From positions 51,703,639 through 51,767,638 of the forward strand of contig CM073595.1 in the NCBI GenBank assembly GCA_037074705.1: a DNA stretch of 64,000 nt. Direction: 5' to 3'. The translations under genes were made by a program, and so were the position numbers. This DNA comes from Zhengitettix transpicula (taxonomy: Eukaryota > Arthropoda > Insecta > Orthoptera > Tetrigidae). Position 1 is the stretch's first letter; each line of letters starts with the position of its first letter. The notes beneath the pieces are model-generated. The model saw only the letters and a list, made by a program, of their open reading frames with translations, was not told where the DNA came from and did not search any database. Shown here one piece after another: positions 1 through 11,002 of the stretch.

Positions 1-149
1 TCATTTGTATCATGACTCATGACTTATAAATTAAATTAATCTGAATCTTTACGGACCAGGGTGAGAAACCAATCAATACAGTTAGAAAATCATTTTTAAA
101 TTCTTTCTCTTATTAGTTGACTAGCTGCGTGCCCGGAGTTGCCCGTGTA

Positions 150-151
<2 letters not shown>

Positions 152-204
<53 letters not shown>

Positions 205-245
205 GTGTATGTATATATATATATATATTTGTATATATATATATA
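152..245. repeat. TA/GTAT microsatellite
   Basis: An interrupted (TA)n tract with a GTATGT-rich centre sits directly after the start motif of repeat A. The second copy of the same repeat lacks the expansion at this point. Confidence 0.9.
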
Positions 246-740
246 AACCCGAAAAAGTATTTAATTCTATATTAATCTTTAGTCAAGAAGTGAGTTAACC
301 TAAATATAACTGTTCCTAGTTCCGTACACACTTTCGACCGATAGTGCATTAATTTAACAACTATAAAATATATTGAATTTTATTGCATCAGTCCCAACAA
401 ACATACTTACGCATTTCATTACGAATAGAATACTTAAATATACTCCTTGGCTATTGCAGAATATAATTGTCCTTCTGTTTCAGACGTTACAATAGTTTAA
501 ATGGATGTAATTGTTAGCTAGATGCACAATGTAAACATATAGTCGCCATATCGTAGTCATTAATATGGCACGGAAATTAACTTACTTTTCCGCAAGGATC
601 GTAAAGTATTTCCTATTGTTTTCGATTATCATTCGACGGAGTATTACTGGATAAAATTATACTTTTTATTTAACGAAAATATTTCTGCTTCATTTCATTA
701 CGGAAATAGTAACTATTTTCTCTGTTCGTCAGGTAGTAAC

Positions 741-767
741 GTCTCTCTCTCTCTCTCTCTCTCTCTG
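741..767. repeat. (CT)n microsatellite
   Basis: About 13 CT units lie inside repeat A copy 1. The matching place in copy 2 (near 4711) has only a short CTCTCTC run, so this tract expanded after insertion. Confidence 0.9.
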
Positions 768-1169
768 TCCCGTAACTTCACGGTCTCTTGGCGCGCATTA
801 ATTTAACACAAAATGATCACGTTTTTTAAATTATAATTCTTTCCACATTCATGCTAAGGGGTTCTCACCCCCACAGTACTGTTTCTCTTTTTTTTTTTAA
901 GAATATGTGCATCAATTTTTATTGCAATCTGTCCACGCGTTAAAATTTGTATGCAGATTAACGTAAATACATACATACATACATTATATAGACTGTTTAA
1001 TATTTAGAGGAATTTTATTTAATACTGTTTTCAAAACTCTACACTTCACATTGTTTTGATTCATACGTCTTTATTATTATAATCTATATAAATATACCGT
1101 ATATAATTTAAATTATACTTATTATAATTGTCATTTTCCTGTATTGTTAACGTCGATTATCTGAAACAA

Positions 1170-1966
1170 TTAAATAACAAATTTCTACCAAACGTTATAC
1201 AAATGTTACTTACGATCCAGGAACACTCACTGAGAGGTTAATACACACCTACCGCCTCTAGGAGTGAGGGTGGAATTTAAAAACATACCTAAACGGCTAT
1301 GTAACGAATATAACGTTTCCGGTGTCGCTTCATTTTATTATTGTCATTCTAGAATTATTAAGAGTCTAATTTCAACTCTAAAACTCAAGGGATGGAATCA
1401 CCACTACGGTGCTGGTGTTGGTGGAAGGGGTTTACATAAAAAATAATGCAAGAAAGACCGATATTAGTGTTGATTCCGGGGTTATAGGAGTCGCTGAGTT
1501 TAAATCTCGTATTAATCATGCTGGTTGGTGAAATTTTATGTTCCTCTTCGTGGAAGAGGACGTGGTTGACAAAACGGTACGCGCAGTAGTTTTGACCCTC
1601 TCAGAATGACGGGAAATGTTTTATAAATTTTCTTAGGTTACGAACTATATTTTCGTCTCTATTTAATTACAGGTTGTATTTTTACTCCTTTAAGGAGTTT
1701 TAGACTTGAATAAGTTTAGAGGATTTTTTACTGTTTTAATTCGACGTGATATTTTAGATACTTTTATTTCATGTAGCAGAATGACGTCAGTCTTTGTCGT
1801 GGTTTATTTGGAGTTGGATGCCGAGGGTTTAGGTCGTGAAGGGGACCGTAAATGGGTGAATGTTCCAAACACTGGCGCTATTGATGCTGGTGAAATGAAA
1901 TGTTTACCAATAAATTCCTACTCCGCGGTAAATTTTAAGAAATACCCGGGCTACGCCAGGCACTAC
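1170..1966 (-). repeat. Dispersed repeat 'C', partial copy 1
   Basis: This stretch aligns by eye in the same order with 47378-48167. Shared blocks include TTACTTACGATCCAGGAAC, ACCGCCTCTAGG, AACGGC, TTCCGGGGTTATAGGA, GTTGTAT-TTTACTCCTTTAAG and GATGCTGGT-AAATGAAATG. Its right end, GGGCTACGCCAGGCACTA, is a decayed reverse complement of the CTAGCTG-GCCCGGCGTTGCCC start, so the element lies on the minus strand. The GTGTGTCCCC-GATGC tail present in the copy at 46871 is missing, so this copy is truncated. ORFs of 60-100 codons inside it are not conserved between copies and are probably not coding. Confidence 0.7.
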
Positions 1967-2699
1967 TCAGGTTCGCGTTGCGCGAAAAAAATATTCAACT
2001 TATATATGTTATAAAAAATTGTAGCACTGAAATTATTGATTTTTAATAACCTTGTTTCAGATGTGAAGGATAAAAAAATTAATTTGATAGTACTTGAAAA
2101 CCTTGAAATAAACAGAAATTCTTCTTTAACGTCAAACGGTTTTCGGTTATGTGCATTACAGATAATGTAATTTGTCTGGGATGGACGAGTAACGATGTTC
2201 ACGGGAAAATAAACTATCAAGGACGTATCAAATTTTCAAAAAGGAGGAAACTATTCGTCTTCAGGGATCAAGGAAGGAATCACAGTTCGAACACTAGCAC
2301 AGGTTTAGGATTTCTTAATTGAGGTTCAACCAAGAAAGTCTCTGCTTTCTCACGTGAGTGCGGAGGTGTAGGGTGTTCCGTGGAATTTTTCGTTTGAATT
2401 GTAGCGACGGTGAAGTCGTGTGTTCACTGCAGATTAGGTCGTTCCACATTTCTGGTGCACTTTGTTGGGGGGAAAAATTTTTTTTCTTCAGTTGCTCTTA
2501 ATTTTTGTCGAAAACTTTTGGGTAAGTAGAAAATTAGGCAAAGTATTTAATATTCAAATTGTAGTTGTATTTCGTGATGGTAGGCCGTAATTTACGTTTG
2601 GTGAGGATAAGTAGCCAATTTGTCGAAGTACGGACAGAATGAAAGAAAAATTACAAGAACAGTTCCTAAGTTTTTAGTGCACCTGATGAGTTCTGCAAG
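1967..2699. other. No gene seen
   Basis: AT-rich sequence between repeat C and the reverse transcriptase remnant. I see no splice-flanked coding exon, no inverted repeat and no recognisable protein fragment. Confidence 0.5.
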
Positions 2700-3065
2700 G
2701 TCAAAGGAAACGTTGTTCTTTTAACTAATTATCCGTCTGCACTTGAACAAATTTATCAATTTAACGGACACCAAATAATAGATGGGAACAAATAAGCTCG
2801 AAATGTGTAAGTCACGCTTATGCATTGCAGTAAATTATATAAAGTTTGGAGTTCCACAGGGTTCCATTTTAGGCCCGCTATTATTATTATTATTATATAT
2901 GAAAATTTATTAATCAAGACTCTAATGCAATTATTTTTGCAGATGATACAAGTATGTGGATTAAGAAAACAATTTTAAAGTAAGACGTTGCTAATAATGA
3001 ATTTAAAACAATTATAAACTGTAAACGTTTGACTCTTAACTATAATGAAACACACAAAACTTACT
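2700..3065 (+). pseudogene. Broken non-LTR retrotransposon (LINE) reverse transcriptase fragment
   Basis: At 2848-2883 the + strand encodes GVPQGSILGPLL, a hallmark of reverse transcriptases of jockey/CR1-like LINEs. The residues just before it, VNYIKF, read in the same frame. At 2939-2953 a second frame encodes ADDTS, the catalytic Asp-Asp motif, followed by MWIKK and, after a stop, a stretch reading KRLTLNYNETHKT that resembles the usual helical region after the active site. The two motifs are one frame apart, and the segment between them is shortened and replaced by an (ATT)n run. In intact LINEs about 40 residues separate these motifs; here there is room for about 30. The open reading frame is therefore dead. 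Clade is not resolved. Outer limits are estimates. Confidence 0.8.
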
Positions 3066-3842
3066 ATATTAGTAAATTTATATTATCATATTATTATATA
3101 TCATTATTATATTATATATCTCATCATATATGATTTGCGAACTAGAAAGCACAACATTCCTAGGTCTTTCATTACATAATTTTATTTGTTATTTTTGGAT
3201 AGAAGACTTTAAGGTTGCTTCGTTCCCTGACTTTGTTCTCCTTTAATTATATACACACGTGCTTAAGATTTTTAAAGTAATTTGGAACGCCATTCCGTCA
3301 GTTACAATTGATGAAACCCGGGAAAAGTCTTTAATTGGACAGATACATCTAAAATGATAATTGAAACGTCCACGTAGTCTTGAACTAATCAAATTCAAAT
3401 TCTGTCTACACTTCGGTACCGTAGTTTGTACAAACTAATAACTAATATGTAAATACACAAATTAAAGTTCGGAAATATTCCCGCAAAAAAAAATTGCTAT
3501 ATAGTTATTCACGTTCCTATTATATTGCCGTATTTTTATATTCATACGTAATTATTTCACCGTCCAATTAAGTTTAATATTGAAGCTTTTATACACAGTC
3601 TGCATAAAATCAACATCAACCGTAAATCAGATTTTCGTATACCATCAAAATGCTTGTATTACTGAATATTAATATGCGCCGTACAAATTATTTCCATTAT
3701 TGACATTCTACGGTTATATTATACGTACGCTCTGTCATTCCAGAATCGAAAATAGATTTCAACGAATTTAGCGGAAGTGGCAGTTCTCCATGTCTCTGGA
3801 TCACGTGCAATTCTTTATTGATTGCGATAAGAGAATATAACA
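3066..3842. other. No gene seen
   Basis: AT-rich sequence with a TATTATATATC-type simple run near 3080-3130. Nothing else is recognisable before the SINE. Confidence 0.5.
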
Positions 3843-4091
3843 ATAATTAACTATTGCCTCGCATCACAGAGGTCCCGAGTTCGAATCCCGGCATGGGCAT
3901 GGGCATGTTTGTGTTCGTCCTGGTCAAGAAAACTGGGGTTAAGGCTGTGGGAGAATCGACACTCTGACCAGGTGTCACTCCTAAATCCAGAATGTGTCAT
4001 GTAAGATGACAGTCTGGCAACCGTCTCGGTAGGCCAAGGCCCTTCATGGGCTGTCGAGCCAAGGAGTTAGTTAGTTTAACTATAATTAACT
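3843..4091 (+). mobile_element. tRNA-derived SINE with target-site duplication
   Basis: The body (3853-4081) is bounded by a perfect 10-bp direct repeat, ATAATTAACT, at 3843-3852 and 4082-4091, the mark of LINE-assisted retroposition. Near its left end GAGTTCGAATCCCGGC matches a tRNA T-arm, the B box of the RNA polymerase III promoter. The upstream A box is not present, so the copy is probably 5'-truncated. A duplicated GGGCAT lies just after the B box. The 3' part, AGGCCAAGGCCCTTCATGGG, ends in a short TTAGTTAG repeat tail. SINEs are non-coding and use the reverse transcriptase of a partner LINE. Whether the decayed LINE just upstream is from that partner family cannot be told. Confidence 0.85.
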
Positions 4092-4221
4092 TCCATTCAA
4101 ATTGATAACAATTCTTAAAATTTTCTATTCCAGAAACAGGGTCGGAATTAATAGAGTAATTATTATTTTTTATTATATTATTATTATTGATAGAGTAAAA
4201 ATGTTACAGTTTTATTACATA

Positions 4222-4925
4222 CTAGCTGAGTGCCCGTCTTATTTATACAAACCCGAAGAAGTATTTAATTCTATATTAATCTTTAGTTAAGAAGTGACAA
4301 CGTAAATCTAACTATTCCTAGTTCCGTACATACTTTCGACCAATAGAGCATTAATTGAACAGCTATAAAATACGTTGAATTTTATTGCATCAATCCTAAC
4401 AAACATACCTCCGAATTTCTTTACCAATAGAATACTTAAATATACTCCTTGAGTATTGCAGTCTTCAGACATTACGAAAGATTATATATATGAAATTGTT
4501 AGGTATATTCACAATGGAAACAAATGGACGCCATTTTGGTGTCACTAATATGGCACTAAAATTAACTTACATTTCCCGCCAGGATCGTATTGTTTTTTAT
4601 TATCACTCGATGGAGTATTACTGGATAAAATTATACTTTTTATTTAATGAAAATATTTTTGCTTCATATCATTACGAAAAAATTGAATTATTTCCTTTGT
4701 TCGTCGCGTAGTCTCTCTCTCGCGTGACGTCATGGTTTCTTGGCGCGCAGTAATTTATCACTTAATCATCACGTTTTTTAATTTTAATTCTTTTCACATT
4801 TATGCTAGGGGTTTCGCAACCCCACAGTACCGTTTATCTTTTTTTTTAAGAATATTTGTACCAATTTTTGTTGCATTTTGCCCACGCGTTAAAATTTATA
4901 TACATCCATTTTTATTATATAGATT
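4222..4925 (+). repeat. Dispersed repeat 'A', copy 2
   Basis: This is a second copy of the repeat at 121-992 in the same orientation, starting CTAGCTGAGTGCCCG and ending TTTTTATTATATAGATT. It lacks the TA expansion of copy 1. The internal CRE-like octamer TGACGTCA near 4725 is part of the repeat and not evidence of local regulation. Short ORFs at 4490-4711 and 4732-4932 fall inside it and have no conserved counterpart in copy 1. Confidence 0.75.
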
Positions 4926-5215
4926 CAAATAAAAATTAAAAGTTTTCATTACTGAAACACTTTATGAAGTTAACTATTTATTAATTGTGGCATTAACTAC
5001 AACGAACATTACACCGGTAGCTACAAATGAATAATGGTGATTTATTTTATTTGAAGTATACACGTGGAAACATTCCGCAAGTTGTCACACTATTCCTTAT
5101 GTTTGCAACAGAATCACTTAATTCTGCCTTTCGAGAATGGTCAAGCATCTTAAGAGTGACGTATAATGTGTCACGTTTTTTATATTTCATAATTTATGTA
5201 ATGACTTCTTTTTAG

Positions 5216-5435
5216 TGGGCGCCTTGACATTGATGTCGAGTGCCAGGAAAGCTTGATTAATGGGGATGGGCTGTGCTTACAATATGCCCTGTCTAAAGGC
5301 AAAGAGAGATTGCTCTGTGCGCCCGTTTCTCAGAATTCAACATGTTGTTCATGTGATACGGGTCCAATTCAGAAACAGATAGAGCAGTCGACAGCTTCTA
5401 TTTACGAGTGTAGCTATTGTAAAGATCAAAATTAG
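5216..5435 (+). CDS. Candidate terminal coding exon, Cys-rich (PLAC-like?)
   Basis: A polypyrimidine tract and AG (GACTTCTTTTTAG, ending 5215) precede an open frame that runs to a TAG at 5433-5435. It encodes about 72 residues with eight cysteines, more GC-rich than its flanks. The Cys spacing C-x10-C-x13-C-x8-CC-x-C resembles the PLAC domain at the C-terminus of ADAMTS, papilin and some proprotein convertases, where the last cysteines form CC-x-C. A further Cys pair (YECSYC) comes just before the stop. If real, it is the last exon of a + strand gene whose other exons lie left of the window or are hidden in repeats. It could instead be a chance ORF or a pseudogene remnant; there is no second exon to support it. 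No polyadenylation signal is obvious before the TA repeat at 5462. Confidence 0.35.
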
Positions 5436-5461
5436 TCGAACTGAATGCTAAGAATTTTACA

Positions 5462-5605
5462 TCATAATATATATATGAATATATATATGAATATATATAT
5501 ATATATATAAATATATTATTTATTATTATTATTATTGATAGAGTAAAAATGTTACAGTTTTATTACATACTAGCTGAGTATATATATATATATATATATA
5601 TATTA
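5462..5605. repeat. TA-rich microsatellites around a duplicated 50-bp block
   Basis: Two (TA)n tracts bracket 5529-5578, which is identical over 50 bases to 4181-4230: the sequence before repeat A copy 2 plus its first nine bases, CTAGCTGAG. In the second place the repeat stops after those nine bases and is followed by pure TA. Confidence 0.85.
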
Positions 5606-6905
5606 TTTGGCACTCGAAATATCTTGCTTTAGAGTAAATATCAAATTGATCATTTATCACAACAAGAAGCCGAAGCAGTTAGAATGACGCGACGGAAGGA
5701 GCACGTCCGGATAGTGGGATCCCTCAGAAGAAGAATCTGTTGTCCTTCACTCGATCGATGACTTTTAATCTAACATTTAATTATGATTAACAGCCCAGTA
5801 TTTTTTAGGTATCGTAATGGTTCAATGAATAGGAAAGATTTTTAAAATCGCAGAGTAAAGGAGTAGCGTGTGAAGGCGACTATGAAACCCTGCCTCATAT
5901 TCCTTCTAATTGGAATGTTTTATTTTGCGAATGTTAGCATTTTTTGGGTTGATCCATTTCATGAATTTGACAGAAGTACTGGTGTCAGTTTTAGAGACAA
6001 TCGGTTTGATTGGTTAAGCTTCCTATAGTGTCATACTTTCGCAGTGAGAACGCGTGTGTAAACCGTAGCATGACAGTTACATGGCTGTGAAGAGAAAAAA
6101 AAAATTATTGAAGCTGAAAGCAGCCGGTGAATGATGAGTTGCGGCAGTGATGGATTGAGTCATCGACTTCTTCGCGACAAACAAAGCGCTTAGAATGGGA
6201 GGTGGGAGGGATTCTCGTAATTACATTTCATGCTCATTATTTAATGCTATGACAGGCTCATGCTTCAAGTGCTGCCTGATGGACGCAGCGGGCTAAGTTT
6301 ACATACATGAGAGGCAAGTTCGTCATGGGAGATTATATTATGTTTAGACTTAACCAAAGCCTTTCCAATCAACAACGTAAAAACAATTCAATTATTAAAC
6401 TGTGTGGTTTCTAACTACATGATATAGCTGTTAGTAACTGAAATCTTGTGCTTGAAATATTACGTAAATTCCTCTACCTGTCGTACATTTGATGAAAATT
6501 TTTTCTGTCAAATTCCAAAACCGACACTAAAGGTATTTTGATCTAATGACTACACAGCATTGAGATATTTGCTTTAAATACTATAACCGTTATTTGATTG
6601 TCGATAAAACAGGACACCCCTCACAAGTTAGGACCACATCCCAATCCACGTATCTACTATCGTCGGGAAAGTCTACAAGGAAACATGAATCCATTAGGAC
6701 TGGGCGAAGATGGTTAATAATCACTCAAACAATATATGTTCTGAGTGTTCAACTATTCGTCAGTGAATCATTGGTTAAACCGATGGTAATAAAAGTTCTT
6801 ACCTTTCGGCTGCTCACCTACAAACCCTTTCCTGGCATCTTTATTTCAATTAAAAGTTCGGTCTCACTTTGTCTCTCAGAAATTGTCATTATATCTTCTA
6901 TCTTC
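5606..6905. other. No supported gene; one signal-peptide-like ORF
   Basis: Mostly AT-rich unassigned sequence. At 5882-6028 an ATG with A at -3 opens a 48-codon frame beginning MKPCLIFLLIGMFYFANVS, which has the profile of a cleavable signal peptide. The incoming beat exon at 9402 needs a phase 1 donor, and this frame offers only a weak one (ACTG/GTGTCA), so I do not join it to beat. Confidence 0.3.
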
Positions 6906-7574
6906 TTCTAATAAATGAAGCAGAGTGTTTGTATGTACGTACGGCATAAAAATGAACACCCGTGTAGAAAATGTCACCAAATTCCGTACACGTGTTCCTT
7001 GCAACCAGGAAACAAACACTGTCGGGATGAGACACGTCTACCACCCACAGGAGCGCGTTTGAATCGGGGTGGAAATATTCAAACATGTTTAAACGTTCGA
7101 TATTTGAGTCAGATATATATTTTTAGGGGTCAAAGGGATTGAAAGTGCATCTACCGATGTTATCTGTGAATAATTTAAACCCCTTACACCGTGGGAAAGG
7201 AGCACCCTTAGATGTGGGGGCGTTAGACCAAACTAAAGCGAATACAACCGAGATTGGTGGCAAATCCAGGGTTATGGATGTCGCTGAGATAAATTTCAAA
7301 CAATATAACCGGCCGATTTTGGCGTCGAATAAATAATTTTCTTTTAACTGACAGTAGCGGAGGTGGAAATTTTCGAACATGTTAAAACTGCCGATATATT
7401 ACTTGAATGATACTTTTTCGGGACCAATGAGTTCAACGCCCATCGGCATGGAAGGTGAGCACATTTAGGGATAGTGGTCGAGGTGCGTTACACGGAAATA
7501 ACCCAAAAGCAACCGAGACTATATCGGGGGTTATAGATATATGACAACCCGGGCAACGCCGGGCACCCAGCTAG
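6906..7574 (-). repeat. Modular repeat 'B', copy 1 (minus strand)
   Basis: Read on the minus strand, this copy starts with CTAGCTGGGTGCCCGGCG (ending at 7574) and continues with GTTGCCCGGGTTGTCATA. It then passes through monomer blocks such as AACATCGGTAGA-like and TAACGCACCTCGACC-like segments. It ends with the terminal-type block (reverse of GGTAGACGTGTCTCATCCCG, CTGGTTGCAAGGAACACGTG) and a TTTATTAGA tail near 6906. ORFs on both strands within it are by-products of the repeat. Confidence 0.8.
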
Positions 7575-8804
7575 TAAAAAATAATAATCACTATAACCTG
7601 AACGAAACGAAATCTGAATTATCAACTATCAAATAGTATCTCAATTGAATTTAATGTCTATTTTGCAATTGTAGAAGAATAAGAGAAGGCTGCGTCAGTA
7701 AGATGAGTTTTGAATGGAAAACAGAAGGTAAAATATATAAAGTCAATGTGGATGTGAGAAATAATAGAATAAAGAAGAAGAATGAAGGAAACCTATGTTT
7801 CTTAGAATAAATATCCTCCACGCATTCAAAGAATTATGAAGCTGAAATATACGATTTACTATGGCTGATTTAATTTTAAAAAATTATCATTAGATTCTGT
7901 GAGCAAAATGTATGAAATCATACCAATAAATAAGTCAAATTTGTTGGAAACTGTATCAGAAATCTATAATTTGGTTGCGTGAAATATGTATTAATTTTTT
8001 AATAACAGAATAGAATATTAGTAGGATTAATTTCTGATATTGACAAATGGATAAGGTTTTGGTTTCCTTTGTATGTGAAAACTTTCTTGTATAACTCTGG
8101 ACGTTTAGTTCTTCTACAAGTCTTATAAAATGAGAAACGCGAAAATTTACAGCGGTGATATTCAAGTTTCAAAAACGTACCTTACATTTGAGTGTTTTCG
8201 AATCTTATTCGGCATTTCGTACCACTAAGAACTAGTCACGAAATATTTTTCCAGGCTACACTGCTGAATGTAGTAAAGTAATAGAAGAAAAAAATTCTAA
8301 TTTAGTTGTCTTTACTTTCTGTTTAAGCAGTTGGCAACTTTCGTAACGCAATGAACTGCTATCGTCTTTCCGGAATCGACCACCAAATTTTAAGACCTTG
8401 CGTCTTCTTGAGGATGTGTTTGCACGCCTAAGTATATTTGGTAAAACTGTTCCTCTTATCAGCCTCTGCCACTCCTTTGAACGTTGACGTCGCATTGGGA
8501 AGCAGAGTCTCAACACAGCTCCCTTTTAGACACACACACACACACACACAAACATCAAGCGACTTTTTAATTAGTTTTATAGGATATTCTTACGTTAAAC
8601 ATTTTTTCATCGCATATTTAAGGCTCCAATTTCAATTTTCGTTTATACTATGTTCGTCTCCATTCACCATTACATTGGGGTTTGTTCCAGTCCCGACCCA
8701 ATCAAATGGCCGTTTCATTTGTAGTTTTTCAGAAAAAAATCTCTAGTGGTGAGAATTTAATTTTTGTAAATGGCTGTGTTAGAGATAAATGATAGTAGTG
8801 AATG
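7575..8804. other. No gene seen
   Basis: AT-rich sequence. A (CA)n microsatellite of about 11 units lies at 8530-8551. ORFs of 69-102 codons here start with non-ATG codons or overlap in opposite strands and show no recognisable domain. Confidence 0.5.
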
Positions 8805-8918
8805 GGTGTCGTATTTTGAGCGGCCGTGCCCTGAGCGGACAACAGTCCCTTCCTCAATCCTGACCGCTGAGCAGGTATAAAGTTTCCCGAAGAGCACGAC
8901 CGCTCAAAATACGGCGCC
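8805..8918. repeat. Short inverted-repeat (foldback/MITE-like) element
   Basis: A 25-bp left arm (8805-8829, GGTGTCGTATTTTGAGCGGC...) matches the reverse complement of the right arm (8894-8918) at 22 of 25 positions. Further inside, CCTGAGCGG and CCGCTGAGCAGG can extend the stem. The element is 114 bp long and GC-richer than its flanks. Flanking AGTG occurs on both sides (8798, 8919) but is too short to call a target duplication. It may be a miniature DNA transposon or a structured remnant. Confidence 0.6.
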
Positions 8919-9401
8919 AGTGTTTGATAAACTGCCTACGCTAAGGACGAATCAACTGTGGTGTAATAAATCTCTACTTGACTTTTGTTTGTGTTTTGTG
9001 TTGATTAGAACAGAACCGATTTAATTTTTTCTCTCGCTTACTGTTGGAGTTGTTCAGGGAAACGAATTTTGCGTCATTACAACTTTAAAAAACAAAGCAA
9101 GATTTTACAAACATGATTATTTATAATAATTGTTAAAGACTGATAAAGTTGCTCTTTGGAAAAAACGATCGGATATTATTTCCACTATGTTATTAATTTA
9201 TAATGAGTCATTCACGAACAGTACTTCCAAAGAACTGTTCGGTAACCTAATACACGGTATGAATGGGATACATCGTAATATATCCAGCATAAAAACCATA
9301 TTAATTTATTAGAGCGTAAACCTGAAATACTAGGATTTATCATAAATTGATCGCAATATTGAATATAATTAAAACTATAAAATATATAATATTTCTTTCA
9401 G
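8919..9401. other. Sequence upstream of the first visible beat exon
   Basis: AT-rich, ending in the acceptor tract TATAATATTTCTTTCAG at 9401. It is presumably the 3' end of a beat intron, because the exon at 9402 begins inside a codon. Confidence 0.6.
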
Positions 9402-9607
9402 GTATCAGCGCCCTTCACCTTCTGGAGCTGGACATCCCTCCAACTGTGGACATTAGAAGCAACGTGACACTGAGTTGCACATTCCGCATGACCAAGGCTA
9501 AACTGTACTCGGTCAAGTGGTACAAAGACGATTTCGAGTTCTTTAGATTCATGCCTGACAACAAACCTGAGGTACAATCGTTTCCAGTGCCTGGAATAAC
9601 GCTTGAT
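9402..9607 (+). CDS. beat-like gene, coding exon encoding first half of Ig domain 1
   Basis: The exon follows a pyrimidine-rich acceptor (TTTCTTTCAG) and ends at GAT/GTAAGT. It enters in phase 1 and leaves in phase 0. It encodes LHLLELDIPP, then the first Ig Cys in VTLSCTF, the core Trp in LYSVKWYKDDFEFFRFMP, and FPVPGITLD. The VKWYKD-x-EF-x-R-x-x-P pattern after the core Trp is the signature of insect Beaten path proteins, secreted or GPI-linked Ig proteins that bind Side-family receptors and steer axons and synaptic matching. It joins in frame to 27032. The exon encoding the start Met and signal peptide is not visible in the window. Which of the beat subfamilies (I-VII) it belongs to is not resolved by eye. 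Confidence 0.93.
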
Positions 9608-11002
9608 GTAAGTATATAGTCGTCCGTCGTCCTTCAAATTCCTACATTGGTCCAAAAATCTTGGTATCAAATACGACCAATGTGATAAAATACCAACCTG
9701 ATTGTTTTGTGCTGGAACCTAGTGAAGTTGCTTTAAAAGCGATTTTACGTTAATATTTCCACATCTTAGATTCAAACGTAAATCAACTTAATTTCAGTAA
9801 CACGTTATATTGGAATTTTTTTTTTTTCTGATGTAATTAACTGCCATTTGTTGAAGTTGAACGCTAGCATTGTGCATCCAGACATGCAGGAAAATAACAA
9901 GTGCATAGATTACATTGGATTTGGAGTGCGTCGTATTCGAGCTGCAGTGACGCCCTTCCCTCACTCATGCATTTATGAAACGTTCTAGGAATAGAGAGAA
10001 ATCTGTTCGCAATACGTAGGCTTTGCTTCGACCGATATTCTGGTGGACTGCGCATGAATTTCCTCGATCTAGAATTTTTTTTCTGACGAGTGCTGGAAAG
10101 CTTCTCCCATTATGGCAGCTCCAGTACAAATGTCAGTCTACGCGTTAGAAACTCAACGTTTTATATTTCATATTTTTTTAAAAAAATAATAACAACGAGC
10201 CACAGTTTTCTGCTGTTAAGAAATCAGCATCAAACATCACGCATATCTCAATATAAACTCTTCATTACATATGTTAAGCCTTATTAATTGAAACGTTTTT
10301 AATTACATGGACATCTAATTGTGAATTATAAATATATTTTATTTTCGTGTCCCACCGAAAGTTCTTTTTGTTTGTGAAACAAGCAATGAGTGGACATGCA
10401 AGTTCTTTATAGTGTGGTGGAGAGTCGAAACGTCACTCCCAGTTTTCCTTTCGTTATTAATTTATTAGAAGAGCTCAGATTTTTTATTACGAGATTATAG
10501 AAAAGAAATGTTATAATTCAGATTAACAGAAAAATATTGTACGATATTAAAATCAATTTCTCCGAATATAATGAAATAAACACACGATAATTGTACGTAT
10601 ATTATAACAATACCTATCAAACAATTCTCTCATTTCGTCCATGGAAGTTGATATAATTTATCTAAATCTGTTTCTGTTAAAATGCTTTACCCAAATTAAA
10701 AATTAATTGTTTAATAATGTAACGAAACGTATTTAATTTATTTATTTTGGATTCAACCTGTTATTGTTTTTCATATTATTCTTAATTATATTTTAGATAC
10801 AACTGATGTTTTCCCTAAACTAAGGGAAGAATCCTTATATATTTTAATTTATTGTAAATTTTAATGTTTCTTAATTAAATTCCGACTTATGGCCAATTTC
10901 CACTAATTAAATTTAATGCGACTCAGATGAATTTAAATTTTGAAATTATATTTTTATATTTCGTCTCTACATTTCCCGTCACAATAAAATGTTCGCTCCA
11001 AA

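Larger units (their letters stand above)
121..992 (+). repeat. Dispersed repeat 'A', copy 1
   Basis: This copy begins with CTAGCTGCGTGCCCGGAG and runs through a TA microsatellite into a body that recurs at 4222-4925. Shared landmarks in the same order are AAACCCGAA-AAGTATTTAATTC, TAGTTCCGTACA, GAGTATTACTGGATAAAATT, a CT-rich run, TTGGCGCGCA and CCACGCGTTAAAATTT, ending in TTATATAGA. The start motif is the same as that of repeat families B and C elsewhere in the window, so the three look related at their left ends. No coding capacity is visible. By eye the two copies differ at roughly 15-20% of positions, so this is an old insertion. The transposon class cannot be assigned from sequence alone. 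Confidence 0.75.

Noticed and set aside
4725..4735. TGACGTCA near 4725 and at 1781 as CRE regulatory sites.
   Set aside because: They lie inside dispersed repeats, so local regulatory meaning is unlikely.
9864..10055. Protein-like fragment on either strand after the first beat exon.
   Set aside because: Short, no homologous domain recognised, and no splice sites in phase with beat.
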